Below, one piece after another: positions 27,046 through 36,600 of a stretch of 64,000 bases of DNA; within the stretch, counting starts at the first letter, position 1; the number at the start of each line of letters is the position of its first letter. Below the pieces are notes generated by a model, which was not told where the DNA came from, searched no databases, and worked only from the letters and a program-made list of their open reading frames with translations. The stretch is from positions 682,001-746,000 of the forward strand of contig NZ_JAATJS010000001.1 in NCBI RefSeq assembly GCF_011777495.1, written 5' to 3'. Source of the stretch: Microvirga terricola. GTDB taxonomy: Bacteria > Pseudomonadota > Alphaproteobacteria > Rhizobiales > Beijerinckiaceae. Both the position numbers and the translations under genes were made by a program.

Positions 27046-28479
27046 ATGGCACAGCATGACCGGTTCTATATCGATGGCGCGTGGGTTGCGCCCGATGAGG
27101 TTCGTCTCCTCGACGTAATCGATCCGGCGACGGAAGAGCCCTTCACCCGCATCGCGCTTGGCAATGCCCGCGATGTGGACCGGGCAGTCGAGGCCGCCCG
27201 CCGCGCTTTCCCGTCCTATGCGCGCACGACGCGTCAGGAGCGGCTGGAGCTTCTGGAATCCATCCTCGCCATCTATCGCCGCCGCAGCGACGACATCGCG
27301 GAGGCCGTCTCGCGCGAGATGGGCGCGCCGCTGACGCTTGCACGCTCCGCACAGGCGGCGGCGGGACTTTCGCATCTGACGCGCATCATCAAGGTGCTGA
27401 AGACTTACGAGTTCGACGAGGTCGTTGAGGCCGCGCTCGTCACCCGCGAGCCCATCGGCGTATGCGGCCTCATCACCCCGTGGAACTGGCCGCTGAACCA
27501 GATCGCCTGCAAGGTCGGCCCGGCGCTTGCTGCAGGCTGCACCATGGTGCTGAAGCCGAGCGAGGTTTCGCCTATCTCCGCGCTTGTCTTTGCTGAGGTT
27601 ATGCACGAGGCGGGTGTTCCGGCAGGTGTGTTCAATCTGGTGAACGGCGACGGGCCCACCGTCGGTCATGCCATCGCAAGTCATCCGGGCATCGACATGG
27701 TGTCCTTCACCGGCTCCACGCGCGCGGGCATCCAGGTGGCGAAGGCGGCGGCGGACACGGTGAAGCGCGTCGCTCAGGAACTCGGCGGCAAATCGCCCTT
27801 CATCGTTCTCGATGATGGGGATATCGAAGCCGCACTTTCGACCTGTACGCGCATCTGCTTCCGCAACAGCGGCCAATCCTGCAATGCACCGACGCGGCTT
27901 CTCGTGCCCGAGAGCATGCAGGACAAAGCCATCGACATCGCGCGCCGTCTGGCGGAAAGCCAGATCGTTGGCGATCCGCGTGACGAGGCGACGACCATGG
28001 GTCCCGTCGTCAGCGAGATTCAGTTCAACCGTATCCAGGACCTCATCGCCAAGGGCATCGCGGAAGGCGCGCGGCTTATCACCGGCGGAACCGGCCGCCC
28101 CACCGGGCTCAACCGCGGCTACTATGTCCGCCCGACGGTTTTCGCCGACGTGCGCAACGACATGACCATCGCGCGCGAAGAAATCTTTGGGCCGGTCATC
28201 AGCATCCTGCCTTACCGCACCGAGGAAGAGGCCATCGCGATTGCAAATGACACGGCCTACGGCCTCTCGAGCCACGTGGTCTCGGCCGATGTCGAGCGCG
28301 CGCGCCGCGTCGCGCGGCAGATCCGGGCGGGCATGGTGCATCTCAACGGCGCCGCCGGCACCAACGCCGCGCCGTTCGGCGGCTACAAGCAATCCGGCAA
28401 CGGCCGCGAATGGGGCCGCTATGGGTTGGAAGAATTTTTGGAGATCAAGTCGATCTTCGGCTACAGCGCAACCACCTGA
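27046..28479 (+). CDS. NAD(P)-dependent aldehyde dehydrogenase
   Basis: 477 residues, the usual family length. It oxidises an aldehyde to the acid. The catalytic residues are Glu245 ([10 protein letters not shown]) and Cys279 ([12 protein letters not shown]); the cofactor segment is [19 protein letters not shown] and [10 protein letters not shown]. Catalytic Cys in a GQSC context is common in betaine-aldehyde-like and vanillin-like enzymes, but substrate cannot be assigned. It lies 25 bp before a DsbA-family protein gene that may be co-transcribed. Confidence 0.9.
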   Translation: MAQHDRFYIDGAWVAPDEVRLLDVIDPATEEPFTRIALGNARDVDRAVEAARRAFPSYARTTRQERLELLESILAIYRRRSDDIAEAVSREMGAPLTLARSAQAAAGLSHLTRIIKVLKTYEFDEVVEAALVTREPIGVCGLITPWNWPLNQIACKVGPALAAGCTMVLKPSEVSPISALVFAEVMHEAGVPAGVFNLVNGDGPTVGHAIASHPGIDMVSFTGSTRAGIQVAKAAADTVKRVAQELGGKSPFIVLDDGDIEAALSTCTRICFRNSGQSCNAPTRLLVPESMQDKAIDIARRLAESQIVGDPRDEATTMGPVVSEIQFNRIQDLIAKGIAEGARLITGGTGRPTGLNRGYYVRPTVFADVRNDMTIAREEIFGPVISILPYRTEEEAIAIANDTAYGLSSHVVSADVERARRVARQIRAGMVHLNGAAGTNAAPFGGYKQSGNGREWGRYGLEEFLEIKSIFGYSATT

Positions 28480-28504
28480 CACCTAGTCGAGACCAGAGAA
28501 CGCT

Positions 28505-29134
28505 ATGGCGGTGGTCCATTACTTTTACGATCCGCTTTGCGGCTGGTGCTATGCGGCCAAGCCTCTCGTCGATGCGCTCGGTGAAATGCCGGGTCTTGCC
28601 ATCACGCTGCATGGCGGCGGGCTTTGGGCCGAGCCGACGCATCTGCCGCCCGCCAAGCGCGAGATGATCCGCGGGGCCGACGCGCGCATTGCCGCCATGA
28701 CCGGCCAGACCTTCGGCCCGGCCTACCTCGACGGTCTTTTGCCGGATGAGACCACGGTCTTCTATTCACGTCCCACCATCGCCGCCGTTCTCGCTGCGCA
28801 GAGTCTCGATGCGGGTAAGGCGCTCACGATGCTCAGCGCGATTCAGCGCGCGCATTACGTGAACGGAAAGCGTGTCGTCGAAGAGCCAGTGTTGATTGCG
28901 CTCGCCACTGGGATCGGATTGCCCGAGGCTGCTTTCACCGACGCTCTTCGCGCTGTGCCCGTCGATGCGCATATCGACGAGACGCGGGGCATCATGGCGC
29001 AGCTAGGGCTTGGCGGATTCCCGAGCCTCATTCTGGAGCACGAGGGCCAGCTTTACGCTCTACCGCATCAACAATTTTACGGAAAACCGGATCTCTTCCG
29101 GCAGGCCATCGAGAAGCAATTCGCGTTCGTTTGA
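28505..29134 (+). CDS. Cytoplasmic DsbA-family protein (FrnE/HCCA-isomerase-like)
   Basis: A 209-residue thioredoxin-fold protein without a signal peptide. It begins VVHYFYDPLCGWCYAAKPL, carrying CGWC (Cys12, Cys15), and has a helical insertion; the cis-Pro segment is GLGGFPSLILEH. Members include 2-hydroxychromene-2-carboxylate isomerases and FrnE-like oxidoreductases. It ends one base before the convergent marR-type gene. Confidence 0.8.
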   Translation: MAVVHYFYDPLCGWCYAAKPLVDALGEMPGLAITLHGGGLWAEPTHLPPAKREMIRGADARIAAMTGQTFGPAYLDGLLPDETTVFYSRPTIAAVLAAQSLDAGKALTMLSAIQRAHYVNGKRVVEEPVLIALATGIGLPEAAFTDALRAVPVDAHIDETRGIMAQLGLGGFPSLILEHEGQLYALPHQQFYGKPDLFRQAIEKQFAFV

Positions 29135-29581
29135 TCACGACAGGGCGCGAAGATCATCTCGGAACGCAGCCGGGTCGCTCCGTTTCAGAAGAGTCTCGAC
29201 TGCGGCGTTCGTGCTCTCCCAAATCGGCACCGCGCTTGCCAGCACGCGGCGGCCCTCCAGCGTCAATGTCAGCAGCCGGCTGCGCTTGTCCTTCGGGTCG
29301 GGGGCGATCGTCACAAGCCCGCGCCGCTCCAGCGGCTTGAGCGCGGCGGTGAGCGTCGTGCGGTCCATGGCGAGAAGCGACGATACCGCGCCCATGCTTG
29401 GCGGGTGAGGCCGATTCAGAGACATCAGCAGGGAAAATTGGCCGTTCGTCAGGCCGACAGGCCGCAACGCGTCGTCAAACCGCCGCGCCAGTGCGCGGGC
29501 CGCCCGCTGCACATAGAGGCACAGGCACGAGTCTCGGACGAAAAGGGTTGTTTCAAAGGGAACATTGACCAATTTTGACAT
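29135..29581 (-). CDS. MarR-family transcriptional regulator
   Basis: 148 residues with a winged helix-turn-helix: LTNGQFSLLMSLNR, then AVSSLLAMDRTTLTAALKPLERRGLV as recognition helix and the wing DPKDKRSRLLTLT. Such regulators are usually repressors released by phenolics or oxidants. The ORF is divergent from a DUF899 gene and its start is only 73 bp away. A 12-bp perfect palindrome in that gap is the likely operator. Two cysteines near the N-terminus (DSCLCLY) could give redox sensing. Confidence 0.87.
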   Translation of the reverse strand: MSKLVNVPFETTLFVRDSCLCLYVQRAARALARRFDDALRPVGLTNGQFSLLMSLNRPHPPSMGAVSSLLAMDRTTLTAALKPLERRGLVTIAPDPKDKRSRLLTLTLEGRRVLASAVPIWESTNAAVETLLKRSDPAAFRDDLRALS

Positions 29582-29592
29582 GATCCAGTAAT

Positions 29593-29604
29593 GTTGATAT
29601 CAAC
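29593..29604. promoter_or_regulatory. Palindromic operator candidate for the MarR regulator
   Basis: GTTGATATCAAC is a perfect 12-bp palindrome placed 12 bp upstream of the marR-type start and 51 bp before the DUF899 start, in the divergent promoter region. The size and position match MarR-family operators. Confidence 0.6.
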
Positions 29605-29654
29605 GTAACTTGTCAAGACACAATGCAACAGAATATCTCGAGCCGGAGGATGAA

Positions 29655-30398
29655 ATGATGTCGCACAACCGGGTCGTCTCGCAGGAAGAATGGCTGAACG
29701 CGCGCAAGGCGCTGCTTGCACGCGAGAAGGAATTTACGCGCTTCCGCGACCAACTCAACGCCGAGCGCATGTCCCTGCCCTGGGTGAAGGTCGAGAAGGA
29801 CTATGTCTTCGACACGCCTAGCGGGCGCAAGACCCTGGCCGAGCTCTTTGACGGTCGCAGCCAGCTTCTGGTCTATCACTTCATGCTCGGCTCCGGCTGG
29901 GGTGCGGGTTGCCCGAGCTGCTCGTTCGTTGCCGATCATTTCGAGGGCGCGCGCATTCATCTCAATCATCACGATGTCACGCTGATGGCCGTGTCGCGCG
30001 CGTCGCTTGCCGAGATCGAAGCCTATCGCAAGCGCATGGGCTGGACTTTCCCTTGGGCGTCGTCGGCTAGCACCGACTTCAACTTCGACTACCACGTCTC
30101 CTTCACGAAGGATCAGCTCGCCAGCGGCAAGCTCGCCTACAATTTCGAAGAACTCGATGCGAAGGGCATGCCGGAAGAGCTTCCGGGCCTCAGCGTCTTC
30201 GCCAAGGATGATGCGGGCAACGTGTTTCACACCTACTCGACCTATGCGCGCGGTCTTGAAGAAATGCTTGGCGCTTTCATGTTTCTTGATCGTGCGCCCA
30301 AGGGTCGCAACGAGAAGACGATCATGGATTGGGTGCGCCGCCATGACGAATACGAGAACACAGCAAAGATGCACGCGTGCTGCACCGCCGATGCATAA
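29655..30398 (+). CDS. DUF899 thioredoxin-like protein
   Basis: 247 residues. The DUF899 family is thioredoxin-fold proteins of unknown reaction. Hallmarks here are LPWVKVEKDYVFDTPSGR, YHFMLGSGWGAGCPSCSFVADHF (the CPSC pair) and VFHTYSTYARG. It may be a peroxidase- or reductase-like protein. The ATG at 29655 follows GGAG 8 bases upstream; it is divergent from the MarR regulator and followed by a DUF1579 gene 20 bp away, so the three form one regulated group. Confidence 0.8.
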   Translation: MMSHNRVVSQEEWLNARKALLAREKEFTRFRDQLNAERMSLPWVKVEKDYVFDTPSGRKTLAELFDGRSQLLVYHFMLGSGWGAGCPSCSFVADHFEGARIHLNHHDVTLMAVSRASLAEIEAYRKRMGWTFPWASSASTDFNFDYHVSFTKDQLASGKLAYNFEELDAKGMPEELPGLSVFAKDDAGNVFHTYSTYARGLEEMLGAFMFLDRAPKGRNEKTIMDWVRRHDEYENTAKMHACCTADA

Positions 30399-30418
30399 TC
30401 TCTGATACGGAGGAGATG

Positions 30419-30865
30419 ATGAAGGCCAAGCCGACGAAAGAACACCAGTGGCTACAGAGGCTCGCGGGCGATTGGACCGCGACGTCGGATGACATGCCCA
30501 CCTGGTCGGAGAGCGTGCGCTCTCTCGACGGCCTCTGGTTCGTCGCCGAAGGCCAGGGCGAAATGCCCGGCGGCGGCGCGGCGACCACCATCATGACGCT
30601 CGGCTTCGATCCGAAGAGGAGCCGCTATATCGGCTCCTGGGTCGGTTCGATGATGAGCCACATGTGGATCTACGAGGGTATTGTCGACGGCAATGTGCTG
30701 ACGCTCGACACGGAAGGTCCCGATTTCTGGTCTGAAGGACGGCGCGCAAAGTATCAGGACATCATCACCTTCGAAAGCGACGACCGGCGCGTGCTGACCT
30801 CGCGCATGCTCAACGAGGACAGTACGTGGCGACACGTCATGAAGGCGAGCTATCAGCGCAAATAA
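30419..30865 (+). CDS. DUF1579 domain protein
   Basis: 148 residues with the family pattern HQWLQRLAGDWTATSD near the start, then beta-strands including GFDPKRSRYIGSWVGSMM. DUF1579 proteins are small beta-barrel-like proteins of unknown role. The start at 30419 has GGAGG 5 bases upstream. It follows the DUF899 gene in what looks like one operon under the divergent MarR regulator. Confidence 0.75.
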   Translation: MKAKPTKEHQWLQRLAGDWTATSDDMPTWSESVRSLDGLWFVAEGQGEMPGGGAATTIMTLGFDPKRSRYIGSWVGSMMSHMWIYEGIVDGNVLTLDTEGPDFWSEGRRAKYQDIITFESDDRRVLTSRMLNEDSTWRHVMKASYQRK

Positions 30866-30897
30866 GAAAGTAACGGCGCGGCCGATTCATTATTGCC

Positions 30898-30942
30898 GCA
30901 TGATCCGGGCGAACAACCGGTATCCACTTGCTCTGATCATGC
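30898..30942. repeat. 45-bp palindromic intergenic repeat (copy 2, diverged)
   Basis: It opens GCATGATCCGGG and ends CTGATCATGC, with the same 45-bp length and outer arms as the element at 12526-12570, though the interior differs. It lies between the convergent DUF1579 and SGNH genes. Confidence 0.65.
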
Positions 30943-30943
30943 T

Positions 30944-31966
30944 CTAAGGCCGCGCCAATCCGATCCGTTGCAGAACCCAGCGCCCGACGATGGGTTTGAA
31001 ATGCAGGTTGTCGTACCAATAGCGTGATGATCCCTGCGCCGGATCGAAATCATCGAATTGTGGCGTGTGAGAGAGATCGTGCAGCGGCACGTCCATTGTG
31101 CGCGCGGTCGCTGTCATGGCTTCGCGCCAACGCTCCCAATCCTCCGAACGTCCCTTTTGCGCAAAGATGCGGCGCTGCGCCTTGCTCAAAGGCGTGAGAT
31201 AGAGAATGACGCGGCGGTCACGCAGCGTTGTCAGCGCACCCGTGAGGTGAAGGACGAGCGTCGGATCGAAACCTCGCAGGTTGACCGCCTGAATGCGGTT
31301 TTCCTCAAGGGTCGCGGATGCGCTGCGGTCGGGCGTATGGCGAAAGCCGTTCGGCTTCCATCCGCCCGGTTCATAGGTCTGCGCAAGATAGCCTGAGCGA
31401 GCGCTGCTGACGCTCGTCCAGCTCAGGACCGAGGACGTCACGAGCGCCATGCGTCCCGTCCATGTGTCGAGGTTAGGCGCGACGCGAACATGCACGGGAA
31501 AATTCGTGAAGGCGAAATAATCGAGGCCAATCACCACTGTGCGTGGTGAGGGCTTTGCCGCAATCAGCCGGGCGAGCGTCGGTAGCTCGTAGGACATCAG
31601 CGCCGAGAGGCCGAAATTGAATGCCCTGCCGCTCTCCGGCGAGAGATCGTCGGGATCGATGCCGCGATAGACCACGGAACTTCCGACGAGCACGGTGTCT
31701 GGCGTCGTCCGCGTCACGAATTGCAGCGGCTTCGCCCGCCGGTCCTCCGTATCGAGCAGACGGTTCGCGCCTTGCGTCGCTTTCAGCCACGGCGGGTCGG
31801 CCCGGAAAGCCCAGTAGGGATCGATCAGAAGCGACCAGCCCGTGGCGGAGAAAAGGATGAGGGCCGTCAGGCCAGCGAATAAAAGCGGGAACACGGCCCA
31901 GACCGCGCGGCTCTGGTCGCCCGCTGGTTCGTCATCCCTCAATCCCTGCGGGAAAGTGCCCACCAT
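30944..31966 (-). CDS. SGNH-hydrolase-like membrane-anchored protein, partner of the MBOAT acyltransferase
   Basis: 340 residues. A single N-terminal membrane helix (VFPLLFAGLTALILFSATGW) precedes a periplasmic SGNH/GDSL-type domain: block I is DTVLVGSSVVYRG and the C-terminal Asp-x-x-His block is YWYDNLHFKP. In alginate-like systems such proteins (AlgJ/AlgX-like) transfer acetyl groups that an MBOAT protein moves across the membrane. It directly follows the MBOAT gene (23 bp), so polysaccharide or glycan O-acetylation is the most likely role. Family placement is from motif pattern and context only. Confidence 0.65.
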   Translation of the reverse strand: MVGTFPQGLRDDEPAGDQSRAVWAVFPLLFAGLTALILFSATGWSLLIDPYWAFRADPPWLKATQGANRLLDTEDRRAKPLQFVTRTTPDTVLVGSSVVYRGIDPDDLSPESGRAFNFGLSALMSYELPTLARLIAAKPSPRTVVIGLDYFAFTNFPVHVRVAPNLDTWTGRMALVTSSVLSWTSVSSARSGYLAQTYEPGGWKPNGFRHTPDRSASATLEENRIQAVNLRGFDPTLVLHLTGALTTLRDRRVILYLTPLSKAQRRIFAQKGRSEDWERWREAMTATARTMDVPLHDLSHTPQFDDFDPAQGSSRYWYDNLHFKPIVGRWVLQRIGLARP

Positions 31967-31989
31967 CAGGATCCCTGCTGCAGCGCCCG

Positions 31990-33375
31990 TCAGAACTGGA
32001 AATAGATGAATTCGTAGCTGCCGTCATCGCCCAGCTTGAGCATGACCAATGCAAAAAGCACCGCAAAGAGGATGGCGGAGGTGTTCACGAGCCAGCGCCG
32101 GGCCGGCAGTTTGAACACGAAATCCCAGGTTGTCGGGCCGATGGTGGCAATGGCCGCAGCGATGAGAATGGTCCGCCACTTGAAGCCGCTGCCGATTCCG
32201 CTGAGACCAAGGAGGCCACGATAGATTTTCAGCGCCCCCTCGAAGGTCGGTGCGCGAAACAGCACCCAGGCGAAGGCGACGAAGAGAAAGGTCAACGCCC
32301 AGCCCGCGATAGCAGGCATCAGCCCGCCCGCACGCCGCCACAGCACGCCGAGCCCGAGGCCAAGGCCGAACAGCGCTCCCCAGGCGACGAAGGTGAGATT
32401 GGCCCCGTGCCACAGGCCGCCGAGCGCCATGGTCGCGAAGAGCGCGCCGAGTTGCACCGCAAGCCCGTGCCGGTTTCCGCCCATGGGGATGTAGAGATAA
32501 TCACGCAGGAAGCGCGAGAGCGTCATGTGCCAGCGCCGCCAGAAGTCCTGCAGCGAGGTGGCGCGATAAGGCACATCGAAATTCTGCGGCAGTACGATGC
32601 CGAACAACAGCGCGATACCGAGCGCCATGTCCGTGTAGCCGGAGAAGTCGAAATAGATCTGGAAGGTGAAAGCCAGCGTCCCCTGCCAGGCATCCGCCAT
32701 CGTCACCGATGCGCCGTTTGTTGCCGCCTGAAACACCGGATTGGCAAGCTGCGCCAGCTGATCGCCCAAAAACACTTTTTTGGCGAGGCCGATGACCAAA
32801 AGCATCAGGCCGCGGGCGAAGCGCTCTTCCGCGTCGGGGCGCTGATAGGGCCGCCCCTCGAACTGGTGCATGATCTCGCTCCAGCGCACCAGGGGTCCTG
32901 CGAGAACCTGCGGGAAGAAGGCGATGTAGAGCCCGTAGCGGACGAGATCGTAGCGGGGTGCTTTGCCCTTCTTCAGATCCGTCAAATACATGATGTGATG
33001 GAAGGTGAAGAAGGAAATGCCGAGCGGGAGGGCGAGATCCCAATGAGACGCCTGCATGCCGGGGATCAGGTTCGCCATGTCGGCGAAGAAATTGAAATAC
33101 TTGAAGATCGCGAGAACGAGCAGATTCGTGATAACCGCAAGCGGGATCAGGATGTCCCGCCCTGTGCGGATGAAGGCTTGTGCCACCAGCCAGTTGACCA
33201 CCACAGAGGTCGCGAGCAGTGGCGCGAAGCGCCAATCCCAATAGCTGTAGAACCCCAGTGATAGGAACAGCAGCAGCGGCAGCCGCCAGTCTGGACGGAA
33301 CCGCTCCACGAGCCAGTGGAGCAGCAGCGCGGCGGGCAGAAAGAGCAGCAGGAACGCGAAGGAATTAAAGAGCAT
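31990..33375 (-). CDS. MBOAT-family O-acyltransferase (AlgI-like)
   Basis: A 461-residue polytopic membrane protein. Family markers are FDFSGYTDMALGIALLFG, the RWHMTLSRFLRDYLYIP block and GLWHGANLTFVAWG with the catalytic His. It moves acyl groups, normally acetyl, across the inner membrane for modification of polysaccharide or peptidoglycan. It is the first gene of a two-gene unit with an SGNH protein. Its position at the edge of the exopolysaccharide region suggests the exported polymer is the substrate. Confidence 0.88.
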   Translation of the reverse strand: MLFNSFAFLLLFLPAALLLHWLVERFRPDWRLPLLLFLSLGFYSYWDWRFAPLLATSVVVNWLVAQAFIRTGRDILIPLAVITNLLVLAIFKYFNFFADMANLIPGMQASHWDLALPLGISFFTFHHIMYLTDLKKGKAPRYDLVRYGLYIAFFPQVLAGPLVRWSEIMHQFEGRPYQRPDAEERFARGLMLLVIGLAKKVFLGDQLAQLANPVFQAATNGASVTMADAWQGTLAFTFQIYFDFSGYTDMALGIALLFGIVLPQNFDVPYRATSLQDFWRRWHMTLSRFLRDYLYIPMGGNRHGLAVQLGALFATMALGGLWHGANLTFVAWGALFGLGLGLGVLWRRAGGLMPAIAGWALTFLFVAFAWVLFRAPTFEGALKIYRGLLGLSGIGSGFKWRTILIAAAIATIGPTTWDFVFKLPARRWLVNTSAILFAVLFALVMLKLGDDGSYEFIYFQF

Positions 33376-33563
33376 CGTGAGCAGCCGGGCGAGCGAACAA
33401 ACACGCTCAGGCCGCGCTTTTGCGGGACGCCGAACGTCGCGTCAACGCATAAGAAGGCTCGAAAGCGGCGACTTTCAGCCGCTTTGCCGCCAGGTCCCAT
33501 TTTGGCGCCGCACTGTTCGCGCGCAGGCGCGGAGAACCGGTCGCCCGATTATTCCCTTGAATC

Positions 33564-33596
33564 AAAAAAGCCCCTTCCGGCGGAAGGGGCTTTTTT
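33564..33596 (-). terminator. Bidirectional rho-independent terminator after the RTX gene
   Basis: AAAAAAGCCCCTTCC and GGAAGGGGCTTTTTT form a perfect 15-bp inverted repeat around a 3-nt loop (ggc). Its T-runs on both strands would stop transcription either way. It lies 24 bp downstream of the RTX gene stop and insulates it from the acyltransferase gene. Confidence 0.88.
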
Positions 33597-33620
33597 GCCG
33601 TGCTGGACCGGAGACCCGGC

Positions 33621-36600
33621 TTAGACGATGAAGAAGTCCTTATAGGTCATCTTCAATTTCTTACTGAGCTTGGCTATCGCGATCGCCTGCTTGTCGCCCG
33701 AGCCGTCGGGATCGTAGTACAACACACCAGTCTTTCTGTTGTAGACGATGTAATCGTTTGCGTCCTTGGCCTTGTCGAGGCTGAAGAAATTCTTGTTCAG
33801 CTGCTTCGGCTTGAGCTCGTTCGCACCCTTGCCCAGCTTCTTCATGTCCTTGTTGTTGAACACCTTGTCGTCGAGCCAGATCCCGTCATCGGCGACGTTG
33901 AAGTCAACGATCGTGTCGAAGTTCTTCTTAGGATTCGTCTTGGCCGTGCCGAGCTTCGAGTCGAACACGAAGATGTCCTGACCCTGGCCGCCGATGAGCT
34001 TGTCGTTGCCGCTGCCACCGTAGAACCTGTCGGGACCATTGGTCCCCACGAGCACGTCCTTGCGCGCCGTGCCTCTCCAGATATCGAGCTTGTCGACGAT
34101 ATTGATCGTGATGTTCCCGGTTGTGCTGAGGCCCTCAGCATCCGTTGCAGTGACCGCGAACGTGTGGGTGCTTTGGGCTTCGAAGTCGAGCACAAGCCCG
34201 CTCTTGACCCGGATTTGGCCAGTGAGGGCATCGATCTCGAAGGTGTTGTCGGTCATCGAGTAACGTAAGCCAGCCGCGCCGCCATCGTCGTAGCTGACGG
34301 CCTGGGCCACGATGGTGCCGCCCCAGGTGTGTTCGTCAGCGAGGGCCACCGTGCCGCCTGTCGTCAGAGCAATGCTCGACGGAGCCTGGTTGGCCGCAGG
34401 CGCGACTTTGACGGTGTAAGACTTCGTGGAGGAGAGTATCATGTTCGTGGCGTCATAGGTCACCACGTTGAGCGTATGCTCTCCCACGTCTTCGGCCGAG
34501 ACGGCCCGGTTCGTGACAATCTGCCCGGTGTTGACGTCGATGGAGAAGATCCCGTCCGTCGTCGCTCCGTTGGCAAACCGGTAGAGGGCCTTTTGGAACT
34601 CTGCGGGAGCATCCGGATCGATCGCTGTCGCCAGCACCACATTCGCTCCTGCGGACGTCATTCCCGCCTTTACGACCTGTAGGCTGGTGAAGGCGATATC
34701 CGTTGCAGCCTCGTTCACGTCAACGAGGTTGATGACGATATTCTCGGTGGTTTGCTGACCGGCACCATTCCGGTCCTTCACTGTCACCGCCATCGTATAG
34801 GTCTTGGTTTTCTCGTAATCGAGCACGGCCCCATGCTTGACCTTGATCTCACCTGTGAGCTCATCGATCACGAAATTGGCGTTCTCCGCGATGTAGTAGC
34901 GAAGCTCGCTCGCGGAAGCATTGTCATTGGCCATGACGCGGGCAACGATTTGCCCCGCTGCCAGGTTCTCGTTGATCGATGCGACCGCTTCGCCCGTCGT
35001 CAGGCGAAGATCGGTCGGCGCCGTATCCGCCGCCGAAGACGCGTCGTCGTTCAGGATCACGCCAGTGGCGCTGCCGTTGGCGATGACAGCGTCCGTGGGA
35101 TCGGAGAGCGTGACGATGAAGCCCTCGTTCTGCTCGAACTGCGTGTCGACCTTGATCTTCACCTTGATGATCTTCGAGGTCTCGCCATTGGCGAAAACCA
35201 CCGTGCCGGACACCTTCCCGGTTAGCGGGTTGATCTCGAAGTCATCGTCCGAAGTGGGGTTCGGGCCATAGCCCGACGCTGTCCAATTGACGGAAGACGG
35301 GCCAAAGCCGCTGCTGCGCGTGACGACGAAGGTGAATTCGGTGAACGCAGAGTCATTGCCTTCGAGCTTCACCGCGTCCTCGGCCACGATCGACAGCGCG
35401 GGCAGCGTGTCGTCGTTGATGACCGTGCCCGTCGCCGTGCCGTTGGCAATCGTCGCGCCGCTTGCATCGGACAAGGCGACCGTGAAGACTTCGTTGTCCT
35501 CGATCAGCGTATCGGCCTTGATCTTGATGGTGATGGTTGTGGTAGTGACACCGGGATTGAAGGTGACGGTTCCTTCCCGGGCCAGGATCTCGTCGTCGGA
35601 GAGGCCTGTAACCGTCCAACGGGCCGTGGGGCCGCCCTCCGTGTTGCTGCGGGTCACGGTGAAGGTGTAATCCACCCAGCTCCCGTCGCTGCCCTCGAGC
35701 TTTACCGCATCGGTGGCTGTGATGGAGAGAGTCGGACGCGCCTGCAGATCGACGATTTCGTCACTGAAGCGAGCATATTTCACGCTCTTGATGAGGTCGG
35801 TACCATCCCGGCCGGCTTGCTTGTCGGCAATGGTAACGGTGCCGTCGAGGTTTTTGGTGATGGTGTAATCCGCCTTCACGCCAGTGAAGACAACGGTGTT
35901 CAAGCCGCCGCCGCCGTCGATGGTGTCATTGCCGCCACGCCCTTCCAGCACGTTGTCGCCGGCATTGCCGATGATAACGTTGCCTTCTGCGTTACCGGTC
36001 AGGGCGATGGTCGCGCTGCCCGTGGCAGCCTCGAGCGTTTCCACGAAGACGCCAGCCCCGAGCGTATAGCTGGTATGGGCGATGATCTTGTCATCGGCAC
36101 CTCCATCGGCAGCCTCCACGACCACGTCGCCACCATGGCGGACATGATACGTATCGTTGCCGAGCCCACCCTCGAGCCTGTCAGCCGCATCGTTGGCCGC
36201 TCCGCCGCCATCGAGAACGTCGTCGTCATCGCCGCCCTTGATGGTGTTGGCGAGATTGTTGCCGGTCAGCGTGAAGTTGGTGACGCCACTGCTCTTGTCG
36301 GCCTGAATGACTTCAATCGAGACATCCTTGCGGAGCGTAAAGCTGCTGGTGGCGACAAGGGCGGTATCCGTGCCCTCCGCGTTCAACTCGACCAGAACGT
36401 CGCCCTCGTGACGGATGACATAGGTGTCGTCACCCTTGCCGCCGGCGAGCGTATCGACGAGCGTATCGTTACCACCGTCCAGGCGGTTGTGGCCGTCGTT
36501 GCCAGTGATCCGGTTGGCGCCGCTGTTGCCGATGAGGGCGACGTTCCCGGCCTCATTGAAGGCCCGCATGTCGTCCATGTTCGCGTAAGCACCGAGATTG

